In this document: positions 6,958-14,177 of the stretch, in pieces
How the letters are laid out: each line of letters opens with the position of its first letter
Position numbering within the stretch: position 1 is the stretch's first letter
NCBI GenBank assembly: GCA_902476475.1
Contig: CABSDO010000052.1
Location: forward strand, 1 to 14,733
From: an uncultured Collinsella sp.
GTDB taxonomy: Bacteria; Actinomycetota; Coriobacteriia; Coriobacteriales; Coriobacteriaceae
Reading direction: 5' to 3'
Length of the DNA stretch: 14,733 nt
Made by a program: the position numbers and the translations under genes
Notes under the pieces: model-generated
The model's input: the letters and a program-made list of their open reading frames with translations, nothing else
Told to the model about the DNA's origin: nothing
Database searches by the model: none

Positions 6958-7524
6958 ATGAATGAGATTTCCAACATACATGCGTTTGAGGACGAGGATT
7001 TTCTGCACGCTTGCTTCGTGTGGGGCATGGTCGTGCTTGGCGCATTTGCCGTGTGCCTGGTGCCGGTGTTTATGCTGCTGGGTGGGCCCGCAGATCTGGA
7101 TGCGGCTGACGCGGGCGGTTGGACGGCGGTCTTGGGCTGGCTAGTCGGCTTGAGTGCGGTTTCGGCGGCGTCATTTGCCGTGCACGAGCTGGTGCACGCG
7201 GCGTTCTTTAAGCTGTTTGCGCCCGTCGGTGCTCGGGTGACCTTTGGGGCAAATCTCGAAACCTGCATGATTTACGCTTGCGCCGAGGGCGTTGTGTATT
7301 CGCGTGCGCGGTACATGGTCATTTGCCTGGCGCCGACGGTTGCCTTGACGGTGGCGTTTGCCCTGGGGTTTGCGTTCTCGGACTATCCGCTGCTGTGCTA
7401 CCTGGCGGCTGGTCTGCACTTGTCGGGCTGCGTGGGCGATTGGTATTACGTGCGGACCATCCTGCGCGACCGCCGCATTGTCGCCTGCGAGGATACGTCC
7501 TTTGGCGTGCTCTTTTTTGGGTGA
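6958..7524 (+). CDS. DUF3267 family putative membrane zinc metalloprotein
   Basis: The 188-residue protein has an HExxH zinc-site motif HELVH (76-80) next to a hydrophobic segment. Membrane spans are likely at about 22-42, 56-75, 120-140 and 143-158. A conserved-looking CVGDWYYV (158-165) near the end supplies Asp161, a plausible third metal ligand. This arrangement (HExxH, then a late GD) is that of DUF3267, a family related in layout to intramembrane and membrane-associated zinc peptidases. The peptidase activity and substrate are not known to me. The start is fixed by the absence of other upstream in-frame codons and a -10 just before it; no ribosome binding site is seen. The stop (7522-7524) is ten bases before the preferred queH start, so the two are co-transcribed. 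Confidence 0.75.
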   Translation: MNEISNIHAFEDEDFLHACFVWGMVVLGAFAVCLVPVFMLLGGPADLDAADAGGWTAVLGWLVGLSAVSAASFAVHELVHAAFFKLFAPVGARVTFGANLETCMIYACAEGVVYSRARYMVICLAPTVALTVAFALGFAFSDYPLLCYLAAGLHLSGCVGDWYYVRTILRDRRIVACEDTSFGVLFFG

Positions 7525-7534
7525 GGAGATGTCG

Positions 7535-8110
7535 ATGAAGTCGTTGTTGCTGCATGCGTGCTGCGCACCATGCTCGCTTGAGCCGGTTCGCCTGCTGCGC
7601 GAGGAGGGGTTTGAGCCCACGATTTGCTGGACCAACCCTAATATTCAACCTCACGATGAATGGCAGCGGCGTTTAGACGAGCTGCGCCGGTGGTGTGCCG
7701 ACGGCGACATCGAGCTCATCGAGGCCGAGGAGGATCGCGAGCGCTGGGAGGCCGGCGTGGCCCCGCTGGGTGCCGATCGGCCCCGTCGCTGTCGCTCGTG
7801 CTATGCCCTGCGCTTGGCCGAGGCGTGCCGCGTGGCCCAGGAGCGCGGGTTTGAGTTTGTGGGCACGACGCTCGCCGTCTCGCCGTATCAGCTGTTCGAT
7901 ACCTGCAATGATGTTTTGGAGCGTCTGGCTGCCGCCCGCGGTCTCACCCCGGTGATTCGCGATTTTCGCCCGTATTATCCCGAGGCTACGCGCCGTTCGC
8001 GTGAGCTGGGCATGTATCGGCAGAATTACTGCGGCTGCCGTTTCTCGGCGGTCGAGGCGGCCATGGATCGCGCCCGCATCCGCGACGAGCGCAAAGCCGC
8101 CAAAAAGTAG
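7535..8110 (+). CDS. queH: Epoxyqueuosine reductase QueH
   Basis: QueH (formerly DUF208) reduces epoxyqueuosine in tRNA to queuosine, the last step of Q synthesis, using a [4Fe-4S] cluster and an adjacent iron. The 191-residue protein has the diagnostic cysteines: HACCAPCS (7-14: Cys9, Cys10, Cys13), RCRSCY (85-90: Cys86, Cys89) and NYCGCRFS (164-171: Cys166, Cys168). SPYQ (116-119) and RPYYPE (145-150) are also typical. GAGGAG (7523-7528) overlaps the stop of the upstream gene and is six bases from the ATG at 7535. An alternative ATG at 7529 would be too close. It is translationally coupled to the DUF3267 gene. It converges with the regulator gene. queA, the preceding enzyme in the pathway, lies 6 kb further on. 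Confidence 0.93.
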   Translation: MKSLLLHACCAPCSLEPVRLLREEGFEPTICWTNPNIQPHDEWQRRLDELRRWCADGDIELIEAEEDRERWEAGVAPLGADRPRRCRSCYALRLAEACRVAQERGFEFVGTTLAVSPYQLFDTCNDVLERLAAARGLTPVIRDFRPYYPEATRRSRELGMYRQNYCGCRFSAVEAAMDRARIRDERKAAKK

Positions 8111-8170
8111 TTCATTTGGGCTGGGACTTTGAGCTGTCTGTGCGGTACGGTCGTTTTTGGGAAAGTCGAT

Positions 8171-8827
8171 TTAATTAAGCGTGTGATCGTGGCTCGCTTG
8201 ATACCAAACGACGACTCCTATGATTCTAATCCTCCGTTTGTTAAACATCAGATCCGGACTTGCTGTTGCATATGAATGGGACGACAGCACAATCATGTCG
8301 TTTCCTTCTGCAAATCGCCTAATTACCGGTGTTTTACCGTCTGCGAGCGCCAATACAGCACAGCCGTTCCAAGGCTTTGCGGTGGTATCGACAAGTAGCA
8401 AGCTGCCGGGAGGGTAAATGCGGGACATTTCGTCGCCTTTGATTTTAACGAAAACGCTATGTGGGTGACGTTTGGCTACGTCTACAGGCGCGCAAGCATT
8501 TTGTTGGCCGTGCGTGATGCGGCGCTTTTGCGATTCGATATCGATGACGGGAAATGTGCCCTCCATTTCGTGGATAGCAGGGTCTTCGTCGGTGACGATT
8601 CTTTTATTTGCGAGCTTTACAGCCAAACCGTTTTCCTCGCCAACAAGTTCATCGCGGGTGCAACCGAAGAGCGCTTGTAACTTTTCAATATAGCGCTCAC
8701 GGGGGGCATACCGACTTTTTTCCCAACGACAAACTGTCTCTTTAGATACCCCCAACATCTCTGCAAGTTGCGCCTGACCAAGATGCTCCATGGTGCGGAG
8801 TTTACGAATATTTGCCCCGAAGCCCAT
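8171..8827 (-). CDS. XRE-family regulator with catalytically degenerate S24/LexA-like C-terminal domain
   Basis: The 218-residue protein has an N-terminal helix-turn-helix of Cro/CI type (about 6-58: IRKLRTMEHLGQAQLAEMLG, then VSKETVCRWEKS), a linker, and an S24-like domain (about 120-210). In that domain the usual GDSM is GDEM (131-134), so the nucleophile serine is Glu133. The catalytic lysine of the VKRL strand is Arg170 in PVIRRF. It should therefore not cleave itself, and may dimerise or bind a ligand. The start at 8827 has AGAGGA nine bases before, and it lies only 2 bp after the arcA-1 stop, so it is co-transcribed and probably coupled. The likely target is the divergent promoter region at 10081-10333. 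An earlier in-frame ATG at 8860 overlaps arcA-1 and is less likely. Confidence 0.82.
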   Translation of the reverse strand: MGFGANIRKLRTMEHLGQAQLAEMLGVSKETVCRWEKSRYAPRERYIEKLQALFGCTRDELVGEENGLAVKLANKRIVTDEDPAIHEMEGTFPVIDIESQKRRITHGQQNACAPVDVAKRHPHSVFVKIKGDEMSRIYPPGSLLLVDTTAKPWNGCAVLALADGKTPVIRRFAEGNDMIVLSSHSYATASPDLMFNKRRIRIIGVVVWYQASHDHTLN

Positions 8828-8829
8828 GG

Positions 8830-10080
8830 CTATAGATCCTCTCGCCACAGAGGGAGGCATAGACAGTTTGTGCCACCATAGCCTTTGGTGAGCTCGTCAA
8901 TGGATAGCGGGAATAATTCCATTCCTGCTTTCTCAAGCGCTTCGTTGGTCCAAACGTTTTCTTCATATACGCATAGTTTTCCTGGCGAGAGCGCAAGGAT
9001 AGACGTTGCGTTGTTCCGGCGTTCTCTTTCGTAGGCGGTTTGATTCCCGCCTCCGCAGTCAATCACTTTTATTGGTTCGCAACAGGCTGCAGAGAGTATT
9101 TCCGGAATCGTGCGATCGATAGGAGTGATCGTAAGGTCCCTTCCGGATCGTTTTAGTTGAATGCTGTATGCATCAACGGCATTGCATATCTCACGATCGA
9201 TGAGGAACGCGTCGTGATCAATTCTACTTATGAACGTATCGAGGTGGATACGCAGCCCGTCAGAGGGGACTCGAATCGCAATTAGCTCGGTGGTCTGGAA
9301 TTTATTTGAGGTCAGGAGCTCTTTGGCAAGTGACTCGACGGCGGCGGGTTCAGTTCGGTCAGAGATTCCAACTAATATTGTCTTAGCACTGATAACAATA
9401 ATGTCTCCGCCTTCTATATGGTAGCTACTCCTGTTCAAATCACATATTGGAGTTTCTCCCATGATCTTGTGGTGGGTGAATATCTGCCGGTATAAGGCGA
9501 CCTCACGATCACGCTCAGGCCAATACATATGATTTAGGATGATGCCGTCTCCGACTACCACAGCAGGATCACGAGTGAAAAAAAGCGTGTTGAGGGGATT
9601 GACCAAGAGCGAGGCGGGATCAAATTGCTCGTGCACGAGCGCCCGTAGTGTTTCCGACTGGTTTGAACATAGCTCAGTGTCTCCAAAGCGAATGCCGTTA
9701 AGTACTATATTCACCAATTCCTGGGTGTTCTTAGCGTTCTCAAACAGCTGGGTTATTGCCTCGAGGAACTCTCTGCCTGTTGCCCCGCTGCAACGGAGGT
9801 AGTCATCAATAAAATATTTAAGTGATTGGGGCTCAGTTTCAAGTGAGTCTTCGAGAAGGTCCCTAATTTCAATGGTTTCTACGCCATGCTTCTCAAGCAA
9901 TTGAACCATGGAATCGTGCTCATACATTGCTTTGTCGAGGTCAAAACGACCGCTCCATTTTCGCAGGGAGAAAACTTGGCTGAAGTCGGCATCAGGGTAG
10001 TTTTGTGTTTCAGCTCCTGGTCGATGGACAAGTACGGCTTTTAAATGACCGATTTCATTTGTTATGTGTATGCCTTGCAT
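8830..10080 (-). CDS. arcA: Arginine deiminase paralogue (divergent copy)
   Basis: The 416-residue protein belongs to the guanidino-group-modifying superfamily and should hydrolyse arginine to citrulline and ammonia. All five catalytic positions are present: Asp171 in FTRDP, Glu223 in HIEGGD, His279 and Asp281 in HLDT, and Cys406 near the C-terminus. Substrate carboxylate arginines are also present (MYWPERDRE, GISDRTE). It differs from the neighbouring second copy and from the family at the catalytic-Cys loop: GYGGTNCLCLP (400-410) where RGRGGPRCMSMP is usual, and YEEN (372-375) where YxRN is usual. AGGAG lies seven bases before the ATG. It is the first gene of the leftward operon, followed by the regulator after 2 bp. 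Substrate could be arginine or a relative; the enzyme class is certain, the exact substrate less so. Confidence 0.88.
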   Translation of the reverse strand: MQGIHITNEIGHLKAVLVHRPGAETQNYPDADFSQVFSLRKWSGRFDLDKAMYEHDSMVQLLEKHGVETIEIRDLLEDSLETEPQSLKYFIDDYLRCSGATGREFLEAITQLFENAKNTQELVNIVLNGIRFGDTELCSNQSETLRALVHEQFDPASLLVNPLNTLFFTRDPAVVVGDGIILNHMYWPERDREVALYRQIFTHHKIMGETPICDLNRSSYHIEGGDIIVISAKTILVGISDRTEPAAVESLAKELLTSNKFQTTELIAIRVPSDGLRIHLDTFISRIDHDAFLIDREICNAVDAYSIQLKRSGRDLTITPIDRTIPEILSAACCEPIKVIDCGGGNQTAYERERRNNATSILALSPGKLCVYEENVWTNEALEKAGMELFPLSIDELTKGYGGTNCLCLPLWREDL

Positions 10081-10163
10081 GCCTGTCTCCTGTCCTGCTG
10101 GTTTTTATATAAGGCTAAGGCAGGTTCCTTGTTGTGTTGCGGAAAAGTTAAAAGACGTATGTA

Positions 10164-10216
10164 ATTGACAAATAACATCAATTTAAAATATCAGATTGAT
10201 TAATAACGTCACTTTA
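10164..10216. promoter_or_regulatory. Two-copy 22-bp direct repeat, candidate operators of the ADI island
   Basis: Units at 10164-10185 and 10195-10216 match at 18 of 22 positions (ATTGA, then AATAAC, TCA and TTTA conserved), with a 31-bp period, close to three helical turns, so they lie on the same face of the DNA. Each has a weak dyad TTGA-N9-TCA. The first covers the TTGACA -35 of the arcD promoter; the second starts directly after the -10 and covers the expected start site. That is the arrangement of a repressor pair. The best local candidate factor is the XRE regulator at 8171-8827. Confidence 0.65.
10165..10194 (+). promoter_or_regulatory. Promoter of the arcD-arcA-arcB operon
   Basis: TTGACA (10165-10170) is a perfect -35; TATCAG (10189-10194) is a 4/6 match to the -10 at 18-bp spacing. 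Transcription would start near 10201, giving a leader of about 130 nt. The leader has a 6-bp stem GGTTGC/GCAACC (10254-10259 with 10274-10279). The leftward arcA-1 promoter in this 253-bp gap is not clear; TATATAA-like sequence near 10106-10112 is the best -10 candidate. Confidence 0.5.
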
Positions 10217-10333
10217 GCTGCCGTTCATAGGTGAAAAGCGACACGATAGCGATGGTTGCCCGACCACCGCTGAGCAACCTCATACATTTATGGTGCCAGC
10301 TGGATAGATGGGAAAAGGAATGAAGGAGGAGAT

Positions 10334-11776
10334 ATGGCAGCGGAAAGTTCGAAAGGCATCAAGCAGTTCAAGGTCCCGCACGTATATGCGATCATCTTTG
10401 CACTTATGGTCATCTTCGCTGTTCTCACGTGGATTGTTCCCTCTGGGTCCTATCAGCGTCAGGAGGTGAACGGTCGTGAAGTCACTGTCGCAGGTACGTA
10501 TGAGCAGAGTGAAAAGACATATATTGACGAGGAAACCGGGGATGAAGTAGATCTCAGACAAGGTGTCTTCGATGTTCTTCAGGCTCCAACGCGCGGTATA
10601 CAAGAGGCAATTGAGGTCGTTGCATTCATCTTGATTGTGGGCGGTTCGTTTCAGGTTATTACTAAAACGGGCGCTATCACGAGCGGAATGGGTCGTGTCG
10701 TTCGCCGCTTTAAGAACAAAGACATTCTAATTATTCCTATTGCGATGGTTCTCTTTGCATTGGGCGGAACGAGCTTTGGCATGGCGGAAGAAACTCTCCC
10801 GTTCTTTGCGATCTTCATGCCAATTATGATGGCTATGGGCTTCGACTCGATGACGGCGTTCATGGTCGTGTTCGTTGGAGCGCGCACGGGTTACATCGCC
10901 TCAACGATTAATCCGTTTAATGTTCTCATTGCGCAAGGTATTCTTGGTATTCAGGGCAACCCCCAGCTGTGGCTGCGTATGATTGCCTGGGTTGTTTTGA
11001 CCGCCGTTGCAATTACTTGGGTTGTCCTCTATGCACGAAGGGTAAAGAAGAATCCTGAGTCATCGATCACATTTGAGGATGATATCGCCAAGAAAGTCGA
11101 GTTCGCTGCCGATGAATCTGCCCTTGATGCGGAATTTACGGGTCGTCAAAAAGGCGTGCTTGCGGTATTTATCGCTGGAATGTGCCTTATCATCTGGGGA
11201 CTTGTGACCCAGGGCTGGTATATGAACGAGATTTCTGCGGTCTTTTTGGCCATGGGCTTGTTGGCTGGTGTTATTGCGGGCTTTAGTCAGGACGTCATCG
11301 CTCAGGAATTTGTTGCGGGTATCGCTGACTTTGCTTTCTCGGCAATTGTCGTTGGACTTGCGCGTGGCATCCTTGTCATTGCCTCTGACGGCATGATCAT
11401 CGATACCATCCTCAATGCGCTCGCCACTGGTCTGGGCGGCATCCCGGCGGTTCTCTTTACTACGCTTCTTTATGCGGTTGAGAACCTCCTGGCGATCCTG
11501 GTTCCCAGCTCATCTGGCCTTGCAGCACTGACCGCTCCCATTTTTGGACCTTTGACCGAACTCATGGGCCTTAATCCCGAGGCTGCCGTGTGGGCTCTCT
11601 CCATGGGTAGCGCGACGATGTCTTTGATCTGTCCTACTAGCGCCATTCTTGTAGCGGGTTTGGGCGTGTGCAAGATCAAGCTTGGCCAGTGGTGGAAGAC
11701 CGTTTGGAAATTCTTCTTGGTCGTGTCGCTCATCAATATCGTATTCGTAGCAATCTCGGGACTTATTGCCCTGTAG
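10334..11776 (+). CDS. arcD: YfcC-family arginine/ornithine antiporter
   Basis: The 480-residue integral membrane protein belongs to the YfcC/DcuC-like family (COG1288), the family that supplies ArcD in streptococci, as opposed to the APC-type ArcD of Pseudomonas. It has about a dozen hydrophobic spans. The first (about 18-36) ends in WIVPSGSYQR, the hallmark N-terminus of the family. A hydrophilic loop follows (about 38-85), then segments including GGTSFGMAEETLPFF, VGARTGYIASTINPFN, and near the C-terminus LVPSSSGLAALTAPIFGPL and CPTSAILVAGL. Arginine uptake against ornithine export is inferred from its position 28 bp upstream of arcA and the following arcB. A strong Shine-Dalgarno AAGGAGG precedes the ATG. 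Dicarboxylate or peptide-derived amino-acid transport is the alternative. Confidence 0.82.
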   Translation: MAAESSKGIKQFKVPHVYAIIFALMVIFAVLTWIVPSGSYQRQEVNGREVTVAGTYEQSEKTYIDEETGDEVDLRQGVFDVLQAPTRGIQEAIEVVAFILIVGGSFQVITKTGAITSGMGRVVRRFKNKDILIIPIAMVLFALGGTSFGMAEETLPFFAIFMPIMMAMGFDSMTAFMVVFVGARTGYIASTINPFNVLIAQGILGIQGNPQLWLRMIAWVVLTAVAITWVVLYARRVKKNPESSITFEDDIAKKVEFAADESALDAEFTGRQKGVLAVFIAGMCLIIWGLVTQGWYMNEISAVFLAMGLLAGVIAGFSQDVIAQEFVAGIADFAFSAIVVGLARGILVIASDGMIIDTILNALATGLGGIPAVLFTTLLYAVENLLAILVPSSSGLAALTAPIFGPLTELMGLNPEAAVWALSMGSATMSLICPTSAILVAGLGVCKIKLGQWWKTVWKFFLVVSLINIVFVAISGLIAL

Positions 11777-11804
11777 GTTTCATGGCTGAAATGGAGTAAC
11801 AGGA

Positions 11805-13049
11805 ATGCCTAAAGGACTGAATGTACACAGCGAGATTGGTAAGCTCAAGAAAGTTGTGCTTCACCGCCCCGGTCGTGACCTTGTGAACGTAAAGGCAGAA
11901 GAGTTCGAGGATGTCTGGATTCACGACTGTTTCTATCTTGATGTGGCTCAAAAGGAGCATGATGCCTTTGCGGATCTTCTGAGGAGCGAAGGTGTTGAAG
12001 TTCTCTATATGGAGAAACTCGTTGCTGAAGCGCTGGATGCATGCCCCTCGGCTCGCGCTGAGTTTACCGATACATTTATGGCTGAGAGCGGAATTGTCAA
12101 TCCTATGCTTGAGCAGGCTGTTCGTGAAAAGCTCGACGCTATTTCAGATTCGTATCAGTTTGTACTTGAGGCTATGGGGGGGTATCGTTATCGTGACCTT
12201 GAGCTGCCTCGCGTCTCGACTACGCTTAGCATGATGGATAATGAGGATGCGAAGCCCGATGATTTGGTGTTGAAGCCTCTTCCGAGTTCATATTTCTCTC
12301 GCGATCCTCTTGCTTCTGTGGGCAAAGGCGTTCTGCTTCACCATATGTATTGGAAACAGCGAGATCGTGAAGTGCCCTTCTATGAAGCGATTTTCAAATA
12401 CCATCCCGATTATGCAGGGACTCCGATTTGGTACGACCATAAGAATCCCTGGCATATCGAGGGCGGTGATGTGCTTAACATTAACGCTCATACCTTGGCT
12501 ATTGGAATTAGCCAGCGAACTGAGGCGGCTGCGATTGAGGAGCTTGCAAAGAATTTGTTCTGGGGATCTGGGAATTCTGAGATCGATACCGTTTACGCTA
12601 TTAAAATCCCCAACGGCTATGCTTACATGCATCTTGACACCGTTTGCACCATGGTGGATTTCGATAAGTTTACAGTTTATCCCGGTATTTTTGAGACCCT
12701 TCGTGTTTATCGTCTGACTCGTGGTGACTCTGAGGGAATGGTCGCTGTTCAAGAGATTGATGACACGCTTGAGCATATTCTTGAAATGGCTACTGGCGTG
12801 GAGAAGGTGCAGCTTATTGAGTGCGGTGCCGGCGATATGGTTGAGGCGTCTCGCGAGCAGTGGAACGACGGGTCGAACACTCTTGCCGTTGCTCCTGGTA
12901 AAGTCTGTGTTTACGAGCGCAATGTTGTCACAAATGATGAGCTCTACAAGAACGGTTTGGAACTTTTGGTCGTTCCCTCCGAGGAACTGTCCCGCGGTCG
13001 TGGCGGCCCGCGCTGCATGAGCATGCCCTTCTGGCGCGAAGATATTTAG
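11805..13049 (+). CDS. arcA: Arginine deiminase (operonic copy)
   Basis: The 414-residue protein is a typical bacterial arginine deiminase in length and C-terminus: RGRGGPRCMSMPFWRED (397-413) with catalytic Cys404. Other catalytic residues are Asp167 (FSRDP), Glu219 (HIEGGD), His276 and Asp278 (MHLDT). Carboxylate-binding arginines sit in MYWKQRDRE and GISQRTE, and YERN and TN (370-377) follow. The stretch before the first Asp is PLPSSYFSRDP, where PxPNLYFTRDP is usual: the Asn six residues before the catalytic Asp is Ser161. GGAG lies eight bases before the ATG. It is second in the arcD-arcA-arcB operon and converts arginine to citrulline and ammonia in the cytoplasm. It is clearly distinct from the divergent copy 1.7 kb away. 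Confidence 0.95.
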   Translation: MPKGLNVHSEIGKLKKVVLHRPGRDLVNVKAEEFEDVWIHDCFYLDVAQKEHDAFADLLRSEGVEVLYMEKLVAEALDACPSARAEFTDTFMAESGIVNPMLEQAVREKLDAISDSYQFVLEAMGGYRYRDLELPRVSTTLSMMDNEDAKPDDLVLKPLPSSYFSRDPLASVGKGVLLHHMYWKQRDREVPFYEAIFKYHPDYAGTPIWYDHKNPWHIEGGDVLNINAHTLAIGISQRTEAAAIEELAKNLFWGSGNSEIDTVYAIKIPNGYAYMHLDTVCTMVDFDKFTVYPGIFETLRVYRLTRGDSEGMVAVQEIDDTLEHILEMATGVEKVQLIECGAGDMVEASREQWNDGSNTLAVAPGKVCVYERNVVTNDELYKNGLELLVVPSEELSRGRGGPRCMSMPFWREDI

Positions 13050-13081
13050 TTGCAAATCCACTGTGATAGGAGATGGCGAAT

Positions 13082-14092
13082 ATGGGTGTTAATATCGCTG
13101 GTCGCAGTTTTCTGAAGCTGCTTGATTACACGACGGAAGAGATTGAGTATCTGCTTGAGCTTTCTGCTAACTTCAAAAGCATGAAGCGTGCCGGTGTTCC
13201 GCATAAATACCTTGAAGGCAAGAATATTGTTTTGCTATTTGAGAAGACTTCCACGCGTACTCGCTGCGCCTTCGAAGTTGGTGCACTTGACCTTGGCATG
13301 GGTGTAACTTATTTGGATCCGGGCTCGTCCCAGATGGGCAAAAAGGAGTCGATTGAGGACACGGCTCGCGTCCTTGGCCGCATGTATGACGGAATTGAAT
13401 ACCGCGGCTTTGAACAGGCGAAGGTTGAGGAGCTTGCTGCAAAAGCTGGGGTTCCCGTTTGGAATGGGCTGACTACTGAATTCCACCCGACTCAAGTGCT
13501 TGCCGATATTCTGACCATGCGTGAAGAGTTTGGAGAGATTAAGGGCAGGAAACTTACATTTTTTGGTAAGGCGGCCGGAAACGTCGCCGATTCGCTCATG
13601 GTCATTTGCGCTAAGCTCGGCATTAACTACTGTTCTTGCGGCCCAATCGGGGGAAATTCGGAGGGGGCTACATCCTATGATCCTGAACTCCTTGCAGAAT
13701 GTAGTCGTATTGCGGCCGAGCATGGATCGACGATTACCATTACAGAGGATATTGAGGAAGGCGCTCGTGATGCCGATGTAATTTACACGGATGTTTGGGT
13801 TGGCATGGGTCAGCCCGCAGAGCTGTGGGAAAGCCGCATTAAGCTCATGTCGCCGTATCGTGTGACCGCTGAGGTGATGTCTATGGCAAAGCCCGAGGCA
13901 ATTTTCCTCCACTGCCTTCCGAGCTTTCACGATACTAATACTACTGTTGGTGCCGAAATTGCTGAGAAGTTTGGAGTCACCGAAATGGAAGTCACGGACG
14001 AGGTTTTTGAGTCCGATAAGTCTCGTGTTTTCCAAGAAGCGGAGAATCGCATGCATACGATTAAGGCGGTGATGTACGCAACGCTTAAGTAG
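13082..14092 (+). CDS. arcB: Ornithine carbamoyltransferase, catabolic
   Basis: The 336-residue protein has the carbamoyl-phosphate site STRTR (57-61), SQMGKKESIEDT (83-94), HPTQ (135-138) and HCLPSFHD (277-284), plus the C-terminal AENRMHTIKAVM. In the catabolic direction it converts citrulline and phosphate to ornithine and carbamoyl phosphate. Two ornithine-side regions are unusual: GDxRNNxxNS is GKAAGNVADS (162-171), and SMGE is GMGQ (241-244). An ATG at 13073 directly abuts AGGAG (13068-13072) and cannot be used with it; the ATG at 13082 has nine-base spacing and is chosen. It is third in the operon, 32 bp after arcA. No carbamate kinase gene follows. Some other carbamoyltransferase specificity is possible. 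Confidence 0.88.
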   Translation: MGVNIAGRSFLKLLDYTTEEIEYLLELSANFKSMKRAGVPHKYLEGKNIVLLFEKTSTRTRCAFEVGALDLGMGVTYLDPGSSQMGKKESIEDTARVLGRMYDGIEYRGFEQAKVEELAAKAGVPVWNGLTTEFHPTQVLADILTMREEFGEIKGRKLTFFGKAAGNVADSLMVICAKLGINYCSCGPIGGNSEGATSYDPELLAECSRIAAEHGSTITITEDIEEGARDADVIYTDVWVGMGQPAELWESRIKLMSPYRVTAEVMSMAKPEAIFLHCLPSFHDTNTTVGAEIAEKFGVTEMEVTDEVFESDKSRVFQEAENRMHTIKAVMYATLK

Positions 14093-14151
14093 CGGGGCGC
14101 TGAGAAAACAGTCGCAAATCTGTTTGCCATACTATATTTCTCTCAACAAGC

Positions 14152-14160
14152 TGATAGGAT
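14152..14160 (+). promoter_or_regulatory. Possible extended -10 for queA
   Basis: TGATAGGAT fits TGn plus a weak TATAAT-like hexamer, 66 bp before the queA start. If used, the hairpin at 14178-14208 would be in the queA leader instead of ending arcB transcripts. Weak evidence. Confidence 0.25.
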
Positions 14161-14177
14161 ACAGGGGAGAATGATGC

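Noticed and set aside
8111..8170. Terminator between the convergent queH and regulator genes
   Set aside because: Only a distant GACTTT/AAAGTC pair with a loop of about 33 bases; no stable stem with a U-tract was found.
10164..10216. ArgR (ARG box) or FNR/ANR sites in the divergent ADI promoter
   Set aside because: The repeat units have TTGA-N9-TCA spacing, not TTGAT-N4-ATCAA, and lack the TGAAT/ATTCA arms of an ARG box.
10252..10323. 23-codon frame in the arcD leader (MVARPPLSN...), considered as an attenuator peptide
   Set aside because: No Shine-Dalgarno sequence and no run of arginine codons; the overlapping 6-bp stem has a 14-base loop and no competing terminator is visible.
12288..13061. 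257-codon frame antisense to arcA-2
   Set aside because: Fully inside a well-supported arcA; no recognisable motifs and no promoter.
13235..14056. 273-codon frame antisense to arcB
   Set aside because: Shadow of the carbamoyltransferase gene; the sense frame carries all family motifs.
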